From contig DATIKM010000112.1 in assembly GCA_035477595.1 (NCBI GenBank), forward strand, positions 1 to 58,616: DNA of 58,616 nt. Reading direction: 5' to 3'. The notes below the pieces were generated by a model, which ran no database searches, had not been told where the DNA came from, and was given only the letters and a program-made list of their open reading frames with translations. Below are positions 27,835 to 35,885 of the stretch, in pieces. A program made the translations under genes and the position numbers. The DNA comes from DATIKM01 sp035477595. Lineage in GTDB: Bacteria; Armatimonadota; Chthonomonadetes; Chthonomonadales; CAJBBX01. How positions within the stretch are numbered: position 1 is the first letter of the stretch; every line of letters begins with the position of its first letter.

Positions 27835-27880
27835 TCGCGGAGGCGGGGGCGGCGACACAGCGCGGCCCCCGCCTCCGCGA
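27835..27880 (+). terminator. Strong hairpin terminator after xylA
   Basis: Perfect 16-bp arms, 27835-27850 and 27865-27880, enclosing a 14-nt loop, 21 bp after the xylA stop. There is no U tract on either strand, so release may be Rho-assisted or the hairpin may act as a 3' stabiliser. It insulates lexA from xylA. Confidence 0.68.
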
Positions 27881-28037
27881 GTGCAGGTCCGCTGACCGAG
27901 CGCTGCGCCTCGATCGGACTGTCGCGGCTGCCGGATGGTCTGTGAGGAGCACCGCATCGGGTGCTCGCCCCTCCATCGCCGCCCGCGTCATCCGGGGCAA
28001 CCGCGCGTCGTGATGGCTGCGGGGCCGAGGGGATCGG

Positions 28038-28066
28038 TTGACAGTAGACGGCTGTGCCTGTACACT
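28038..28066 (+). promoter_or_regulatory. Near-consensus sigma70 promoter of lexA
   Basis: TTGACA (28038-28043), a 17-nt spacer and TACACT (28061-28066). The predicted start is near 28073, leaving a leader of about 18 nt that carries AAGGAGG (28076-28082) before the ATG at 28091. Confidence 0.8.
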
Positions 28067-28076
28067 TATAGGCACA
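28053..28076 (+). promoter_or_regulatory. Candidate LexA operator (autoregulation)
   Basis: A perfect inverted repeat TGTGCCT-N10-AGGCACA lies across the -10 box and start point of the lexA promoter, where an autorepressor would bind. It matches neither the E. coli CTGT-N8-ACAG nor the Bacillus GAAC-N4-GTTC box. Position and symmetry are seen; LexA binding is inferred. Confidence 0.6.
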
Positions 28077-28090
28077 AGGAGGACGGCACC

Positions 28091-28726
28091 ATGACGAGAG
28101 GTCTGACGGAGAGACAGGAGCGCATCCTGGGCTTCATCGTGGACTACGTCGAGGACAAGGGGTATCCGCCGTCTATCCGTGAGATCGGCAATGGCTTCGG
28201 CATCAGCAGCCTGCGCGGGGTGACCGTGCACCTCGACGCCCTGGAGCGGAAGGGATACATCAAGCGCGCCAGCACGTCGCGCTCGATCACGGTGATCGGC
28301 AGGACCGGGCCAACCGCCATGCGCAGGTCCGCGGCGTTCCTACCGCTCGTCGGCACGATCGCGGCGGGCACCCCGATCACCGCCACCGAGAACGTCGAGC
28401 AGATGGTCCCCGTGCCGCCTGAGATGGTGCGCAGTACCGAAGGCGCTTTCGTGCTGCGCGTAAAGGGCGACAGCATGATCAACGAGCACATCATGCCGAG
28501 GGACCTCGTGGTCATCAAGCCACAGTCGGTGGCGGACAACGGCGACCTCGTCGCCGTGCTGTTGGGCGACGAGGCGACCGTGAAGCGCATCCATTTCCAC
28601 AACGGCTCCGTGCGGCTGGTGGCCGCGAACCCGGCCTACAACCCCATCGAGGTCACTAGAGAGGACGGCCGCGTAATCGGCAAGGTGATCGGCCTGATGC
28701 GCGACTACGGGCACGGCTCCTACTGA
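28091..28726 (+). CDS. lexA: LexA repressor (SOS regulator, S24 autopeptidase)
   Basis: 211 aa. The winged helix domain occupies residues 1-~68 (LTERQERILGFIVDYVEDKG, YPPSIREIGNGFGISS). The cleavage site Ala92-Gly93 is in GTIAAGTP. The catalytic dyad is Ser128 (VKGDSMIN) and Lys165 (EATVKRIHF). Activated RecA stimulates self-cleavage and derepresses DNA repair genes. In the recognition helix, SSLRGVTVHLDALERKGYI replaces the usual SS..AV..HL pattern with RGVT, consistent with a non-standard operator. The ATG at 28091 follows a strong RBS. It converges with tsaB, 17 bp between stops. Confidence 0.96.
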   Translation: MTRGLTERQERILGFIVDYVEDKGYPPSIREIGNGFGISSLRGVTVHLDALERKGYIKRASTSRSITVIGRTGPTAMRRSAAFLPLVGTIAAGTPITATENVEQMVPVPPEMVRSTEGAFVLRVKGDSMINEHIMPRDLVVIKPQSVADNGDLVAVLLGDEATVKRIHFHNGSVRLVAANPAYNPIEVTREDGRVIGKVIGLMRDYGHGSY

Positions 28727-28743
28727 CCATCGGCATGGTGCGC

Positions 28744-29436
28744 CTATCGCGGCGCGAACCGCTCTGCTCTGGGGTCGATCGGCGGGGGCGCCACGTACAG
28801 GGGGGCGAGCGCGATCGCGTCCGGCCTCTCGCCTGCCAGCAAGCGCTCCATAGCGAGGCGTGCCACGGTGGACGGCCTCGGTCCCTCCACGGAGCCGATG
28901 CGCGCTGCGACCCCTGCCGCCGCGAGCGCGCCCGCGATGGTCGCTCCGTCCCGGACGCAACCTTCGCCACAGAGGACCACGGGCCGCACCGGCGGTCGCG
29001 CCAGCTCGCCAACAAGATCCCCCACAACCATCAGCCGCGGCGGTGAGGGGCTGGCGTCAAGGTCGGCGTACACCGATCCCGGCCGGGCACGCACGATCGC
29101 GACGACGCGCTCCTCCGGTGCTGCCGCCTGGTCTGACGCGATGGCAACGGTGGCGCCGATGCCGACGGCCGGCAGCCCGACAGCCGCGGCGAGCGTCTTG
29201 GCGGTCATCACCCCGATGCGCACGCCCGTAAGTGACCCCGGGCCGATGCCGGCGCCGATGCCATCCAGATCGCCCAGCGCCAGCCCGGCGTCGGCCAGGG
29301 CCGCGTCCACATCGGCGACGAGACGCTCTACGAGGCGCATGCGATGCCGGTAGCGCCGCTCGACGAGCAGGCCGCTCTCGTCGGTGACCGCCACGCCACA
29401 CACTTCGCCCGTCGTCTCGATACCCAGAACCTTCAC
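28744..29436 (-). CDS. tsaB: tRNA N6-threonylcarbamoyladenosine (t6A) biosynthesis protein TsaB
   Basis: A 230-aa ASKHA-fold partner of TsaD in t6A37 tRNA modification. Seen: KVLGIETTGEVCGVAVTD at the N-terminus (truncated phosphate-1 loop), LGDLDGIGAGIGPGSLTGVR and IGVMTAKTLAAAVGLPAVG, the dimer-interface helix and loop. The C-terminal half is shortened relative to TsaD and divergent, as usual for TsaB. It starts with GTG at 29436 as GTGA overlap with the tsaE stop, so tsaE and tsaB are translated together. It is the last gene of the 34389-to-28744 operon. Confidence 0.93.
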   Translation of the reverse strand: MKVLGIETTGEVCGVAVTDESGLLVERRYRHRMRLVERLVADVDAALADAGLALGDLDGIGAGIGPGSLTGVRIGVMTAKTLAAAVGLPAVGIGATVAIASDQAAAPEERVVAIVRARPGSVYADLDASPSPPRLMVVGDLVGELARPPVRPVVLCGEGCVRDGATIAGALAAAGVAARIGSVEGPRPSTVARLAMERLLAGERPDAIALAPLYVAPPPIDPRAERFAPR

Positions 29437-29936
29437 GATGCCGGCCGCTCCTCAGCGCCGCCGGCTGCCGGCTCTCCCGCCAGCAGCGCGGCATGCCGCT
29501 CGTCCGTGGCGCACAGGCGGATCTCGCGCCGGTCGCAGGAGGCAACCATGAGGCGCACCTCCAGCCTGCCGTCCGCAGCGAGGGCGCCCAGGCGGTCCGG
29601 CCACTCCACGGCCAGGACCGCGGCGCCGACGGCCACGTCCTCGATGCCGAGATCGGCCACTTCGGCGGGCCCTGAGAGGCGGTACAGGTCTGCGTGGACC
29701 AGAGGCAGGCGTCCGTCGCGATGGATGTGCAGTAGCGTGAACGTGGGGCTGGTGATCCCCGTCGCACCGAGGCCCTCCGCGAGCCCCTGGACGAAGACCG
29801 TCTTCCCTGCTCCCAGGTCGCCGATCAGCAGGAGCACCTCGCCGCCCCGACAGCGAGTGGCGATGCGCTGCCCGAGAGCACGGGTGTCGCTCTCGCCGTT
29901 GCTGACCGTGGAGCATCGGAAGTGGGCTGCCGTCAC
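29433..29936 (-). CDS. tsaE: t6A biosynthesis ATPase TsaE
   Basis: A 167-aa P-loop ATPase that cycles the TsaD-TsaB complex. Seen: LLIGDLGAGKTVFVQGLAEG (Walker A), ITSPTFTLLHIH (the switch Thr), LVHADLYRLSGPAEVADLGI (Walker B Asp) and VLAVEWPDRLG. The C-terminal 60 residues form a short beta-rich extension that is poorly conserved. The start GTG at 29936 overlaps the stop of the upstream glycosyltransferase-like gene as GTGA; the frame is open for another 88 codons upstream but those overlap that gene and are a shadow. Confidence 0.94.
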   Translation of the reverse strand: MTAAHFRCSTVSNGESDTRALGQRIATRCRGGEVLLLIGDLGAGKTVFVQGLAEGLGATGITSPTFTLLHIHRDGRLPLVHADLYRLSGPAEVADLGIEDVAVGAAVLAVEWPDRLGALAADGRLEVRLMVASCDRREIRLCATDERHAALLAGEPAAGGAEERPAS

Positions 29937-31321
29937 GGCGATGCCTCGTAGGCGGGGATCACCGCGCCGAACAGGAACAGGGCGGACAGCAGAGCCAGCA
30001 CCGAGAGGATCGTCGCGCTCACCATCCCGCGCCGAGCCTCCGGCACAGTCGCGCGGATGCCAACGGCCGCGAGCCCCGCGATCGGAAGCATGGCAGGAAA
30101 GAGATAGCGTCCCTGCGCCTGGAAGTAGGTCCACGTGAACGCGGCGAAGGCGGCCAGCACGAGCAACGCCGCCGCGGCCAGCAGCACCGCACGAGCCCAA
30201 CCGTGCGCCGGGGGCCTGCCGCGCGCTCTCACGAGCAGGAGAGCGAGGCCTGCGGCTGCCCAGGCGGCGAGCAGGAGGTGGGGAAGGTAGAACCCCGGCG
30301 GCAGGAATCGTGGCACCCCCATCGGCGCGCCTGCTGGCGGTGTGTACGCGCCAATCAGCGTTCGCCAGGTCCAGTTGGCGATCAGAAGCGTGTAGCCCGA
30401 ACGCCCCAGAGGTGAATCAGCGGGCGCCAGCTCGCCTGTTAGGAGGTCCGCCCTGACCGGCCGATCCACCCAGTCGCGGGCCTGCTGGGTGCCCGCGAAG
30501 GCCTCGGCGAAGGCGGCGGTGGGCAGTGGGGCGCCGTAGAGCGCCAGGTTGCGCGCAAACCACCAACCCGAGACCGCAACGCTCGCTGCTGCCATGACCG
30601 CGCAGCCCAGCACAACAGACCGCCATGTGTGGCCGGTGCGCCGCGTCCACAGCATGGCGGCGAGCACGATCGGGACGAGCGTGAGCGCTGACGCCTTCGC
30701 GAGGAGCGCGGCGCCAAGGGATGCTCCGAGGCCGGCGGCGCGGGCAGGCGACGGACCCGCAGCCATGACGCCGAGCGCCAGCACGAGGGTCAGCGTCGTG
30801 AGCGCTTCGGTCAGGGCGTCGTTGCCCGCAGCTGAGGTGACGGCATGGCGCATAGGCAGGAGGGCAGCCAGGCCGGCGGCGAGCGTTGCCGCGCCGAGGT
30901 CTCCAGGCGCCAGCCGGCGTGCGCCGGCCCAGACGAGGAGCACTCCCGCGAGCCCGAAGGCGATGCCGAGACCCCGGACGGCAAGGGGGCCCAGGTGCCA
31001 GAGCGGAGCCGCGAGCAGGTAGTAGAGGGGAGGCTGGTGCCACTGATAGGTCGTCGCGCTGTCGGCGCGGGTAGGGAGCCGGCGCTCCGTTGCGATCAGG
31101 CGTACGCACGCAAGGTGTGCCGGCTCGTCGGGGGCGTTGATGAAGCTGCCCTCCGAGAGAACCGGTGTCGTCGCTAGGTGCGCGGTCGCGAACAGAACGT
31201 AGGCGAGCGCGATGGCAGCGAGCGGGAGGGCGGCCATGCCGCGGCGGGTTGGCAGTGGAGCGCGTGCCACCTGCTCGGCCGCCGCAGCGACGCGCGGCGC
31301 TGCCTTGCGGCGCCGGCTCAC
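29933..31321 (-). CDS. Multi-pass membrane protein, GT-C (PMT/ArnT-like) glycosyltransferase candidate
   Basis: 462 aa with about 11 hydrophobic helices after a basic N-terminus (SRRRKAAPRVAAAA). The first periplasmic loop carries NAPDEPAHLACVRL and TTYQWHQPPLYYLLAAPLWH, the acidic DEPAH and QPPLYY patterns typical of GT39/PMT-like and DUF2142-type glycosyltransferases, which use polyprenyl-phosphate sugars. The last helices are RAVLLAAAALLVLAAFAAFT and MVSATILSVLALLSALFLFG. The start is GTG 31321, 17 nt after the stop of the larger paralogue-like gene; the ATG at 31432 would overlap it. The donor and acceptor are unknown. Confidence 0.75.
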   Translation of the reverse strand: MSRRRKAAPRVAAAAEQVARAPLPTRRGMAALPLAAIALAYVLFATAHLATTPVLSEGSFINAPDEPAHLACVRLIATERRLPTRADSATTYQWHQPPLYYLLAAPLWHLGPLAVRGLGIAFGLAGVLLVWAGARRLAPGDLGAATLAAGLAALLPMRHAVTSAAGNDALTEALTTLTLVLALGVMAAGPSPARAAGLGASLGAALLAKASALTLVPIVLAAMLWTRRTGHTWRSVVLGCAVMAAASVAVSGWWFARNLALYGAPLPTAAFAEAFAGTQQARDWVDRPVRADLLTGELAPADSPLGRSGYTLLIANWTWRTLIGAYTPPAGAPMGVPRFLPPGFYLPHLLLAAWAAAGLALLLVRARGRPPAHGWARAVLLAAAALLVLAAFAAFTWTYFQAQGRYLFPAMLPIAGLAAVGIRATVPEARRGMVSATILSVLALLSALFLFGAVIPAYEASP

Positions 31322-31337
31322 GCGGTCGCCCCCTGCG

Positions 31338-33350
31338 TCAGTGCCCGCCGCCTGAGCTGACGGCAGCCCGGAACTCCAGTACGACCGCGCCCCGGCCGGT
31401 CGCCTCCGGCACAACCACCGCCCTGGCGCCATGGAGCGCCTGGCCGAGTAGCTCGCGCCACCGCTCCCGGTCGTCCATGCCCGGCCGGTACCAGCGCACG
31501 GTCAGGGCGGGAAGCGTGCCCTCGACCGAGGCGCGGCGGATCTCCATTTGCCCTTCCACCGTGGCCGCCATCGGTGCGAACCGCAGGTTGAGCAATGCGT
31601 GGCGATACCCGCGCGCAAGGAACCAATCGATCATCTCCTCGCCGCTCGCGAAGTGGCGATAGGGAATGTACAGCGAGTGGTTGGCGTTGCCCCAGAGGTA
31701 GGGCCGGTCTAGGTGGAAGCCACGCGTCTCTTCGAACAGCACGACGCCGTCGCGAGGGCCTGTTGACCCGTTCAGCCACTCGATCGCGCGGTAGTGGTTC
31801 AGAGAGCGGCGGAGGTATTCCTGCCGGGCCTCGGCATTCGTGGCCACTGCCCACCGAGCCGGAGTGTCCGCCCCGAACGTCCACAGCGCCACGGCGGCCT
31901 GCCCGGACACGGCGGCGATGAGGAGCGCCGACGGCAGCCGCCCCATCCGGCGGACCTGCGTAGCGCCCTCGCCCCCGGCGGCCGCGGCGAGCGCCAGTAC
32001 GGGAACCAGGTAGCGCACGTACTGCATGTTCAGTGTGGAGGCGGCCAGCCAGACGGCTGCCAACGCGGCGAGCCAGACGGCGCCGGACGATCGTTGCGGC
32101 GCCACCAGGAGCAGCATCGGCAGGGCCAGGAAGAGGTAACCGGCATGGTTGAACACGCCTGGGTCGGCCAGGTTGTAGTAGATGCGCGGAACGGAGACGA
32201 GCATGAAGGGAGTAAGTAGCGCGTTGCGCACCCGGTCGGCCGCCGAGGGCGCTTCATAGGGGAAGGAAGCGGTCCGGGCGTCATCGCGTGGACCGATCAG
32301 GTTGCGGCTCATGCCAAAGCTGCGCTGCTCCGCCTCGTAGGGTTTGGAGAGCTCTACGCTCCAGTAGCGTCCCCCGAACAATCGGTACGCAAATGGGTAC
32401 ACGGGGTTGCCCGTGTAGATGAACGTCTTCACATAGAACGGGCAGCCGATCGCCACCGCGACCGCGAGGTACGCGGCGAGCTGTCGAACCGGCGCCCGCG
32501 CGATGAGGAGGTAACCCGTCAGGAGCCCCAGAGGGAGCAGCGAGAGCGTCTTCACGCCGAGCGCCATGCCCAGGAGCGCGCCGGCAGCGAGCAGCGCGGG
32601 AGCCTCGCGGGTCCGGCGCCACTCCAGAAGGCAGTGGACCGCCAGCGTCGTGCAGAGCGCCTGCGCCACATCGATGTAGGCGGTCCCCGCCTGCCAGAGA
32701 ACGATCGGCGTCGTCGCAAATGCCACCGCGGCCCAGTTGCCGGCGCCCGGACCCCCGTGACGCCGCGCAAGCATGGCGACGCCTGCGGTCGCCAGAGCGG
32801 CCGCTGCCCAATGGAACAGGGCCGCCAGCTCAGGGCCGCGCGCCATCAGGCCCACCGTGAAGAGCATCTGCCAGAGGAACGGGAAGTTAGAGTGGTGCTG
32901 CGTCGGCAGGAACAGGATCCGCTCGTGCTGGAGGTAGATCTGCGGGACCGCGAGGTGATACGAGAGCGCGTCCCACTCGTGCGCGCCCGGCGGCGAGAAG
33001 CATGAAAGCGCGGCGACCCCCGCCAGCAGGACGAGGAGCACCGCCGCCGCGATTCCGCCAGGGGACCATCGCCAGGGGGGGAGGCCGCGCAGGTCACGGA
33101 CGGTGTCCCGCGCGCCCCGCCAGCTCGCAGCGACCAGCACGACCAGCGCGACCAGCACCGGCAGAGGCCGCAGGAAGCCCGCGAGCCCGATCGCCAGAAC
33201 GGCGTAGCCTATGACGCCTAGCCCGAGGGTGGCGCCGATCGTGAGCCGCTCGAGCCGCGTGGGCGCCTCGTAGCGCAACAGGCGCAGGCACTGCCTGCCG
33301 ATTGCGGATGCCGCAGCCAGCGCCAACGCCAGCAGCAGAAGGTCGATCAT
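31338..33350 (-). CDS. Large multi-pass membrane protein, GT-C glycosyltransferase candidate
   Basis: 670 aa. An N-terminal block of helices (MIDLLLLALALAAASAIGRQ; LGLGVIGYAVLAIGLAGFLR; PVLVALVVLVAASW) is followed by the GT-C-like loop HEWDALSYHLAVPQIYLQHE with the acidic WDxxxYHL motif, LPTQHHSNFPFLWQMLFTVG, and later TAYIDVAQALCTTLAVHCLL. About 12 helices then lead to a C-terminal soluble domain (~540-670) with NHYRAIEWLNGSTGPRDGVV, a form common in bacterial GT39/GT83-like proteins. The ATG at 33350 shares ATGA with the metallophosphoesterase stop. The substrate is unknown; extracellular polysaccharide or protein glycosylation is likely. Confidence 0.75.
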   Translation of the reverse strand: MIDLLLLALALAAASAIGRQCLRLLRYEAPTRLERLTIGATLGLGVIGYAVLAIGLAGFLRPLPVLVALVVLVAASWRGARDTVRDLRGLPPWRWSPGGIAAAVLLVLLAGVAALSCFSPPGAHEWDALSYHLAVPQIYLQHERILFLPTQHHSNFPFLWQMLFTVGLMARGPELAALFHWAAAALATAGVAMLARRHGGPGAGNWAAVAFATTPIVLWQAGTAYIDVAQALCTTLAVHCLLEWRRTREAPALLAAGALLGMALGVKTLSLLPLGLLTGYLLIARAPVRQLAAYLAVAVAIGCPFYVKTFIYTGNPVYPFAYRLFGGRYWSVELSKPYEAEQRSFGMSRNLIGPRDDARTASFPYEAPSAADRVRNALLTPFMLVSVPRIYYNLADPGVFNHAGYLFLALPMLLLVAPQRSSGAVWLAALAAVWLAASTLNMQYVRYLVPVLALAAAAGGEGATQVRRMGRLPSALLIAAVSGQAAVALWTFGADTPARWAVATNAEARQEYLRRSLNHYRAIEWLNGSTGPRDGVVLFEETRGFHLDRPYLWGNANHSLYIPYRHFASGEEMIDWFLARGYRHALLNLRFAPMAATVEGQMEIRRASVEGTLPALTVRWYRPGMDDRERWRELLGQALHGARAVVVPEATGRGAVVLEFRAAVSSGGGH

Positions 33351-34081
33351 GGCAGCACGAGCCGCGCGGTGAGCGCCAGGCGTCCATCGTCGCGGTGTAC
33401 CTCGACAACGCCGCCAGCCCGTCCGTGCGAACCGGCCTGTACGATGAGCGTGCTCCCCACCCGCTGGCCCTCGGGGAGCAGCGCGTGGGTGTGTCCGCCG
33501 ACGATCAGGTCGATGCCGGGGACCGCGGCTGCGAGCGCTTGGTCGCGCTCCATGCCAATGTGGGTCAGCGCCACCAGAAGGTCGCACGACGCCCGAAGAG
33601 GGGGCGCCAGCCGGCGAGCCGTGGCGATGGGGTCGTCGAACACGAAGCCGGACACGCGACGCGCCAGCATCCGCTCGGTGATCATCGGCACGGTCAGGCC
33701 CAGGACACCGATGCTCAGCCCTGCGGCCTCGAACGAGACCGACGAACTGACCGGGAGCGCGCTCCCGGGGCGCGTGGGCCGGAGGTTGGCGCACAGCACG
33801 GGGAAGGACGCGCGGCTCAGCTTCGCGCGGAAGCCCGCTTCGGAGAAGTGAAACTCGCGGTTGCCGACGATCGCGACGTCGTAGCCCGCATCAACCATTC
33901 GGTCGTGCGCGTCCTCGCCCCGGACCCGGAAGGTCACGTTGCCCGACGCGACCGCATCGCCCGCATCCAGCAGGAGGCTAGGGACAGGAAGGAGGACCCG
34001 AAGGCGCCGCAGGAACTGCACGAATGGGGCATCGATCCGGCCGTGAAGGTCGTTCGTGTGCACGAGTGCCAGGACCAGCAT
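33347..34081 (-). CDS. Metallophosphoesterase of the 5'-nucleotidase (UshA-like) superfamily, catalytic domain only
   Basis: About 244 aa from the ATG at 34081, which overlaps the zinc-ribbon gene's stop as TGATG; an ATG at 34114 is possible. Metal-ligand motifs: HTNDLHGR (~residues 9-16), LLLDAGDAVASGN, DVAIVGNREFHFSEAGFRAK, LVALTHIGMERDQALA and LIVGGHTHALLPEGQR. The usual GNHEFD is GNREFH here, so the catalytic-loop His is replaced by Arg while Asn is kept. There is no signal peptide and no C-terminal nucleotide-binding domain, so it is cytoplasmic and short compared with UshA. It is coupled to the GT-C-like gene by ATGA. Confidence 0.85.
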   Translation of the reverse strand: MLVLALVHTNDLHGRIDAPFVQFLRRLRVLLPVPSLLLDAGDAVASGNVTFRVRGEDAHDRMVDAGYDVAIVGNREFHFSEAGFRAKLSRASFPVLCANLRPTRPGSALPVSSSVSFEAAGLSIGVLGLTVPMITERMLARRVSGFVFDDPIATARRLAPPLRASCDLLVALTHIGMERDQALAAAVPGIDLIVGGHTHALLPEGQRVGSTLIVQAGSHGRAGGVVEVHRDDGRLALTARLVLP

Positions 34082-34389
34082 CAGGTGTGTGGGGACCTTC
34101 GGCGGATCATCCACAGCAGGCGCGTTGGCTCGACGTGCTCGGCTGGATCGATGGTCTCGGGGCTTTCGGCTCCCTCCCCCACGACCACGGTGTTGGGGAG
34201 GACGTCCTCGACCTCTAGCCTGTCAGGCGCACGCGCCACGCCTTGGTCGCTCGCCGACAGACGGCCGGTGAGCCCCACACCGAGGGCGAGCGAGGTCGGC
34301 AGCGTGCGCGCGCACCGCCAGCAGGCGCGCCGGTGTGCGAGGTTCTCCGCCTTGCAGTGGGGACACGGGGCAGACGCGCCTGGCGCCAT
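34081..34389 (-). CDS. Small zinc-ribbon protein (102 aa)
   Basis: The ATG at 34389 has AGAGGA close upstream and starts a protein with two CxxC pairs (APCPHCKAENLAHRRACWRC) that form a treble-clef or zinc-ribbon knuckle in the first 25 residues. The middle is low-complexity (LPTSLALGVGLTGRL), then acidic (VEDVLPNTVVVGEGAESPE) with a basic tail (WMIRRRSPH). The frame remains open upstream for another 238 codons, but those have no RBS or protein-like character. It is the first gene of the operon ending in tsaE-tsaB. The role is unknown; such ribbons often mediate protein or nucleic-acid contacts. Confidence 0.68.
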   Translation of the reverse strand: MAPGASAPCPHCKAENLAHRRACWRCARTLPTSLALGVGLTGRLSASDQGVARAPDRLEVEDVLPNTVVVGEGAESPETIDPAEHVEPTRLLWMIRRRSPHT

Positions 34390-34815
34390 CCTGCTGTTCC
34401 TCTCGCCCTGACCGGCAGTGGCCGGGCTGACCACGAGAAGCAGACGATCCTGACCGGGCGAAGCCGGCGTGACGACACGCACCGCCAGAGGATTGGACGA
34501 CGCGACCGCGCCTCTTGTTCGCGGGCCGGCAGGAAATTGTACGTTCAGGACGGAGGGTCGTGCCCGCCCAGTGGTCCAGGCACTCCCTCCCGACCGCATT
34601 GTACAACCAGTCGGCCCCGAGTGCACGGGTGAGCCAGCAGCAGGTTCCATCCGCCCTCGTCGCAGGTTCATGGCACAAAGCAGCCTTGGCTTGCGTCTAT
34701 ACACATGACACGCGCCTGCCGTCGGTAGCGTGGCCGTATGTGTGTCAGGCTGCGGCTTGAGCAAGGCGCGGGCGTCCTGTCGCTCCGTCGCACTGCGCGC
34801 GCTCAGGAGGTTCAT
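34390..34815. other. Non-coding divergent gap
   Basis: 426 bp between the zinc-ribbon operon (-) and the DUF4177-like gene (+). I see no credible gene. Two minus-strand TACAAT boxes, at 34541-34536 and 34603-34598 (the latter within TTGTACAA), could be -10 elements for the operon, but neither has a good -35. A TATACA at 34698-34703 might serve the plus-strand gene. Confidence 0.45.
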
Positions 34816-35022
34816 ATGCCCGAGGGGTCGGGCCTTATGACATCCACTGACCATGTGCCGCCCCGTCTGTGGGACTACCGCGTGGCTGGCTTCCACGCGC
34901 GGCACATCGACATGCTGGAGCAGAGCCTCAAGGAGGTCGGGCGGGAGGGCTGGGAACTCGTGTTCATGCAGTCCCCAGTTCCCAACAAGTACCAGTGCGT
35001 CTTCCGGCGGCCGATGGCCTGA
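34816..35022 (+). CDS. Small DUF4177-like protein (68 aa)
   Basis: The ATG at 34816 follows CAGGAGG (34804-34810) at ideal spacing; an internal ATG at 34837 is less likely. The protein has the short alpha/beta pattern of DUF4177: LWDYRVAGFHARHIDMLEQS, then LKEVGREGWELVFMQ and a final strand NKYQCVFRRP. The GREGWELV motif is diagnostic in my experience. The function of DUF4177 is unknown. No membrane segment is present. It stands alone on the plus strand between two minus-strand operons. Confidence 0.75.
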   Translation: MPEGSGLMTSTDHVPPRLWDYRVAGFHARHIDMLEQSLKEVGREGWELVFMQSPVPNKYQCVFRRPMA

Positions 35023-35136
35023 GGCGTTCTGCGCAATCATCGTTCGTGCGCTGGCACGATACACACCTGCAACAGGCAATGAGCGATGGAGGGGGCCGCA
35101 CATTGGCTCCCTCCGCGCGGGTGACTGACCAATCGG

Positions 35137-35850
35137 TCACTCGAGCGTGTCGCCCGGTGCGAGGTCGTGGACCGTGAGACCCTCGACGTGAGTGGTGAGC
35201 TTGCGCAGATCCGCTGTCGTTCCCGAGAGGGCTGGGAACGTGCCGCGGTGCATGGGCACTACATGCGCGGGACGGAGGAGGTCGATCGCCCTGGCGGCTT
35301 CGCGCGGCGACATCGTGTAGTGGTCGCCGATCGGGAGTAGCGCCACCTCGGGCCGATACAGGTCGCCGATCAGCGCCATGTCGCCAAAGACGTTGGTGTC
35401 ACCAGCGTGGTAGACGCGGAGACCGTCGCGCGTGGTGACCACGTAGCCAGCCGCCTCGCCCGCGTAGAGAAGTGCATCGCCATCCTGGACGCTGCTCGAG
35501 TGGCGGGCGTCGACCATGGTCGCCTGCACCAGCCCCAGGCGCACCGTGCCCCCTTTGTTCATACCGACGCAGCGCTCGACTCCCTGCCGCGCTATCAGGC
35601 GTGACAGCTCGTGGATCGCCACCACGGTCGCGCCCGTGCGGCGCGCGAGGGGCGCTGCGTCCGCGACATGGTCCGAGTGCCCGTGGGTCAGCAGGATCGC
35701 GTCGCAGCGGTCCACCTTCCTCAGCGCTCCCGGGCAGACCGGGTTCGTCTCGATCCATGGGTCGATGAAGAGCACGTATCCGTCCTCGGCGACGATTCGA
35801 AACGTGCTGTGACCGTACCACGTGATGCTCACGCCTCGGTTGAGCGCCAT
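35137..35850 (-). CDS. UPF0173-type metal-dependent hydrolase (metallo-beta-lactamase fold)
   Basis: 237 aa, normal for UPF0173. Seen: SITWYGHSTFRI at the N-terminus, the metal site LLTHGHSDHVADAAPLARRT, DARHSSSVQDG, YHAGDTNVFGDMALIGDLYR (Asp ligand), VALLPIGDHYTMSPREAARA and VVPMHRGTFPAL (last His). The start is ATG 35850 with GGAGG 6-10 nt upstream; a TTG at 35889 in the same frame overlaps the MFS stop and lacks support. The biological substrate is unknown for this family; ribonuclease-, lactonase- and NAPE-PLD-like relatives exist. It is 35 bp downstream of the MFS gene on the same strand. Confidence 0.92.
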   Translation of the reverse strand: MALNRGVSITWYGHSTFRIVAEDGYVLFIDPWIETNPVCPGALRKVDRCDAILLTHGHSDHVADAAPLARRTGATVVAIHELSRLIARQGVERCVGMNKGGTVRLGLVQATMVDARHSSSVQDGDALLYAGEAAGYVVTTRDGLRVYHAGDTNVFGDMALIGDLYRPEVALLPIGDHYTMSPREAARAIDLLRPAHVVPMHRGTFPALSGTTADLRKLTTHVEGLTVHDLAPGDTLE

Positions 35851-35885
35851 GCGTCCGCCTCCGCTGCTCAGATGTGGAGTGTGCG

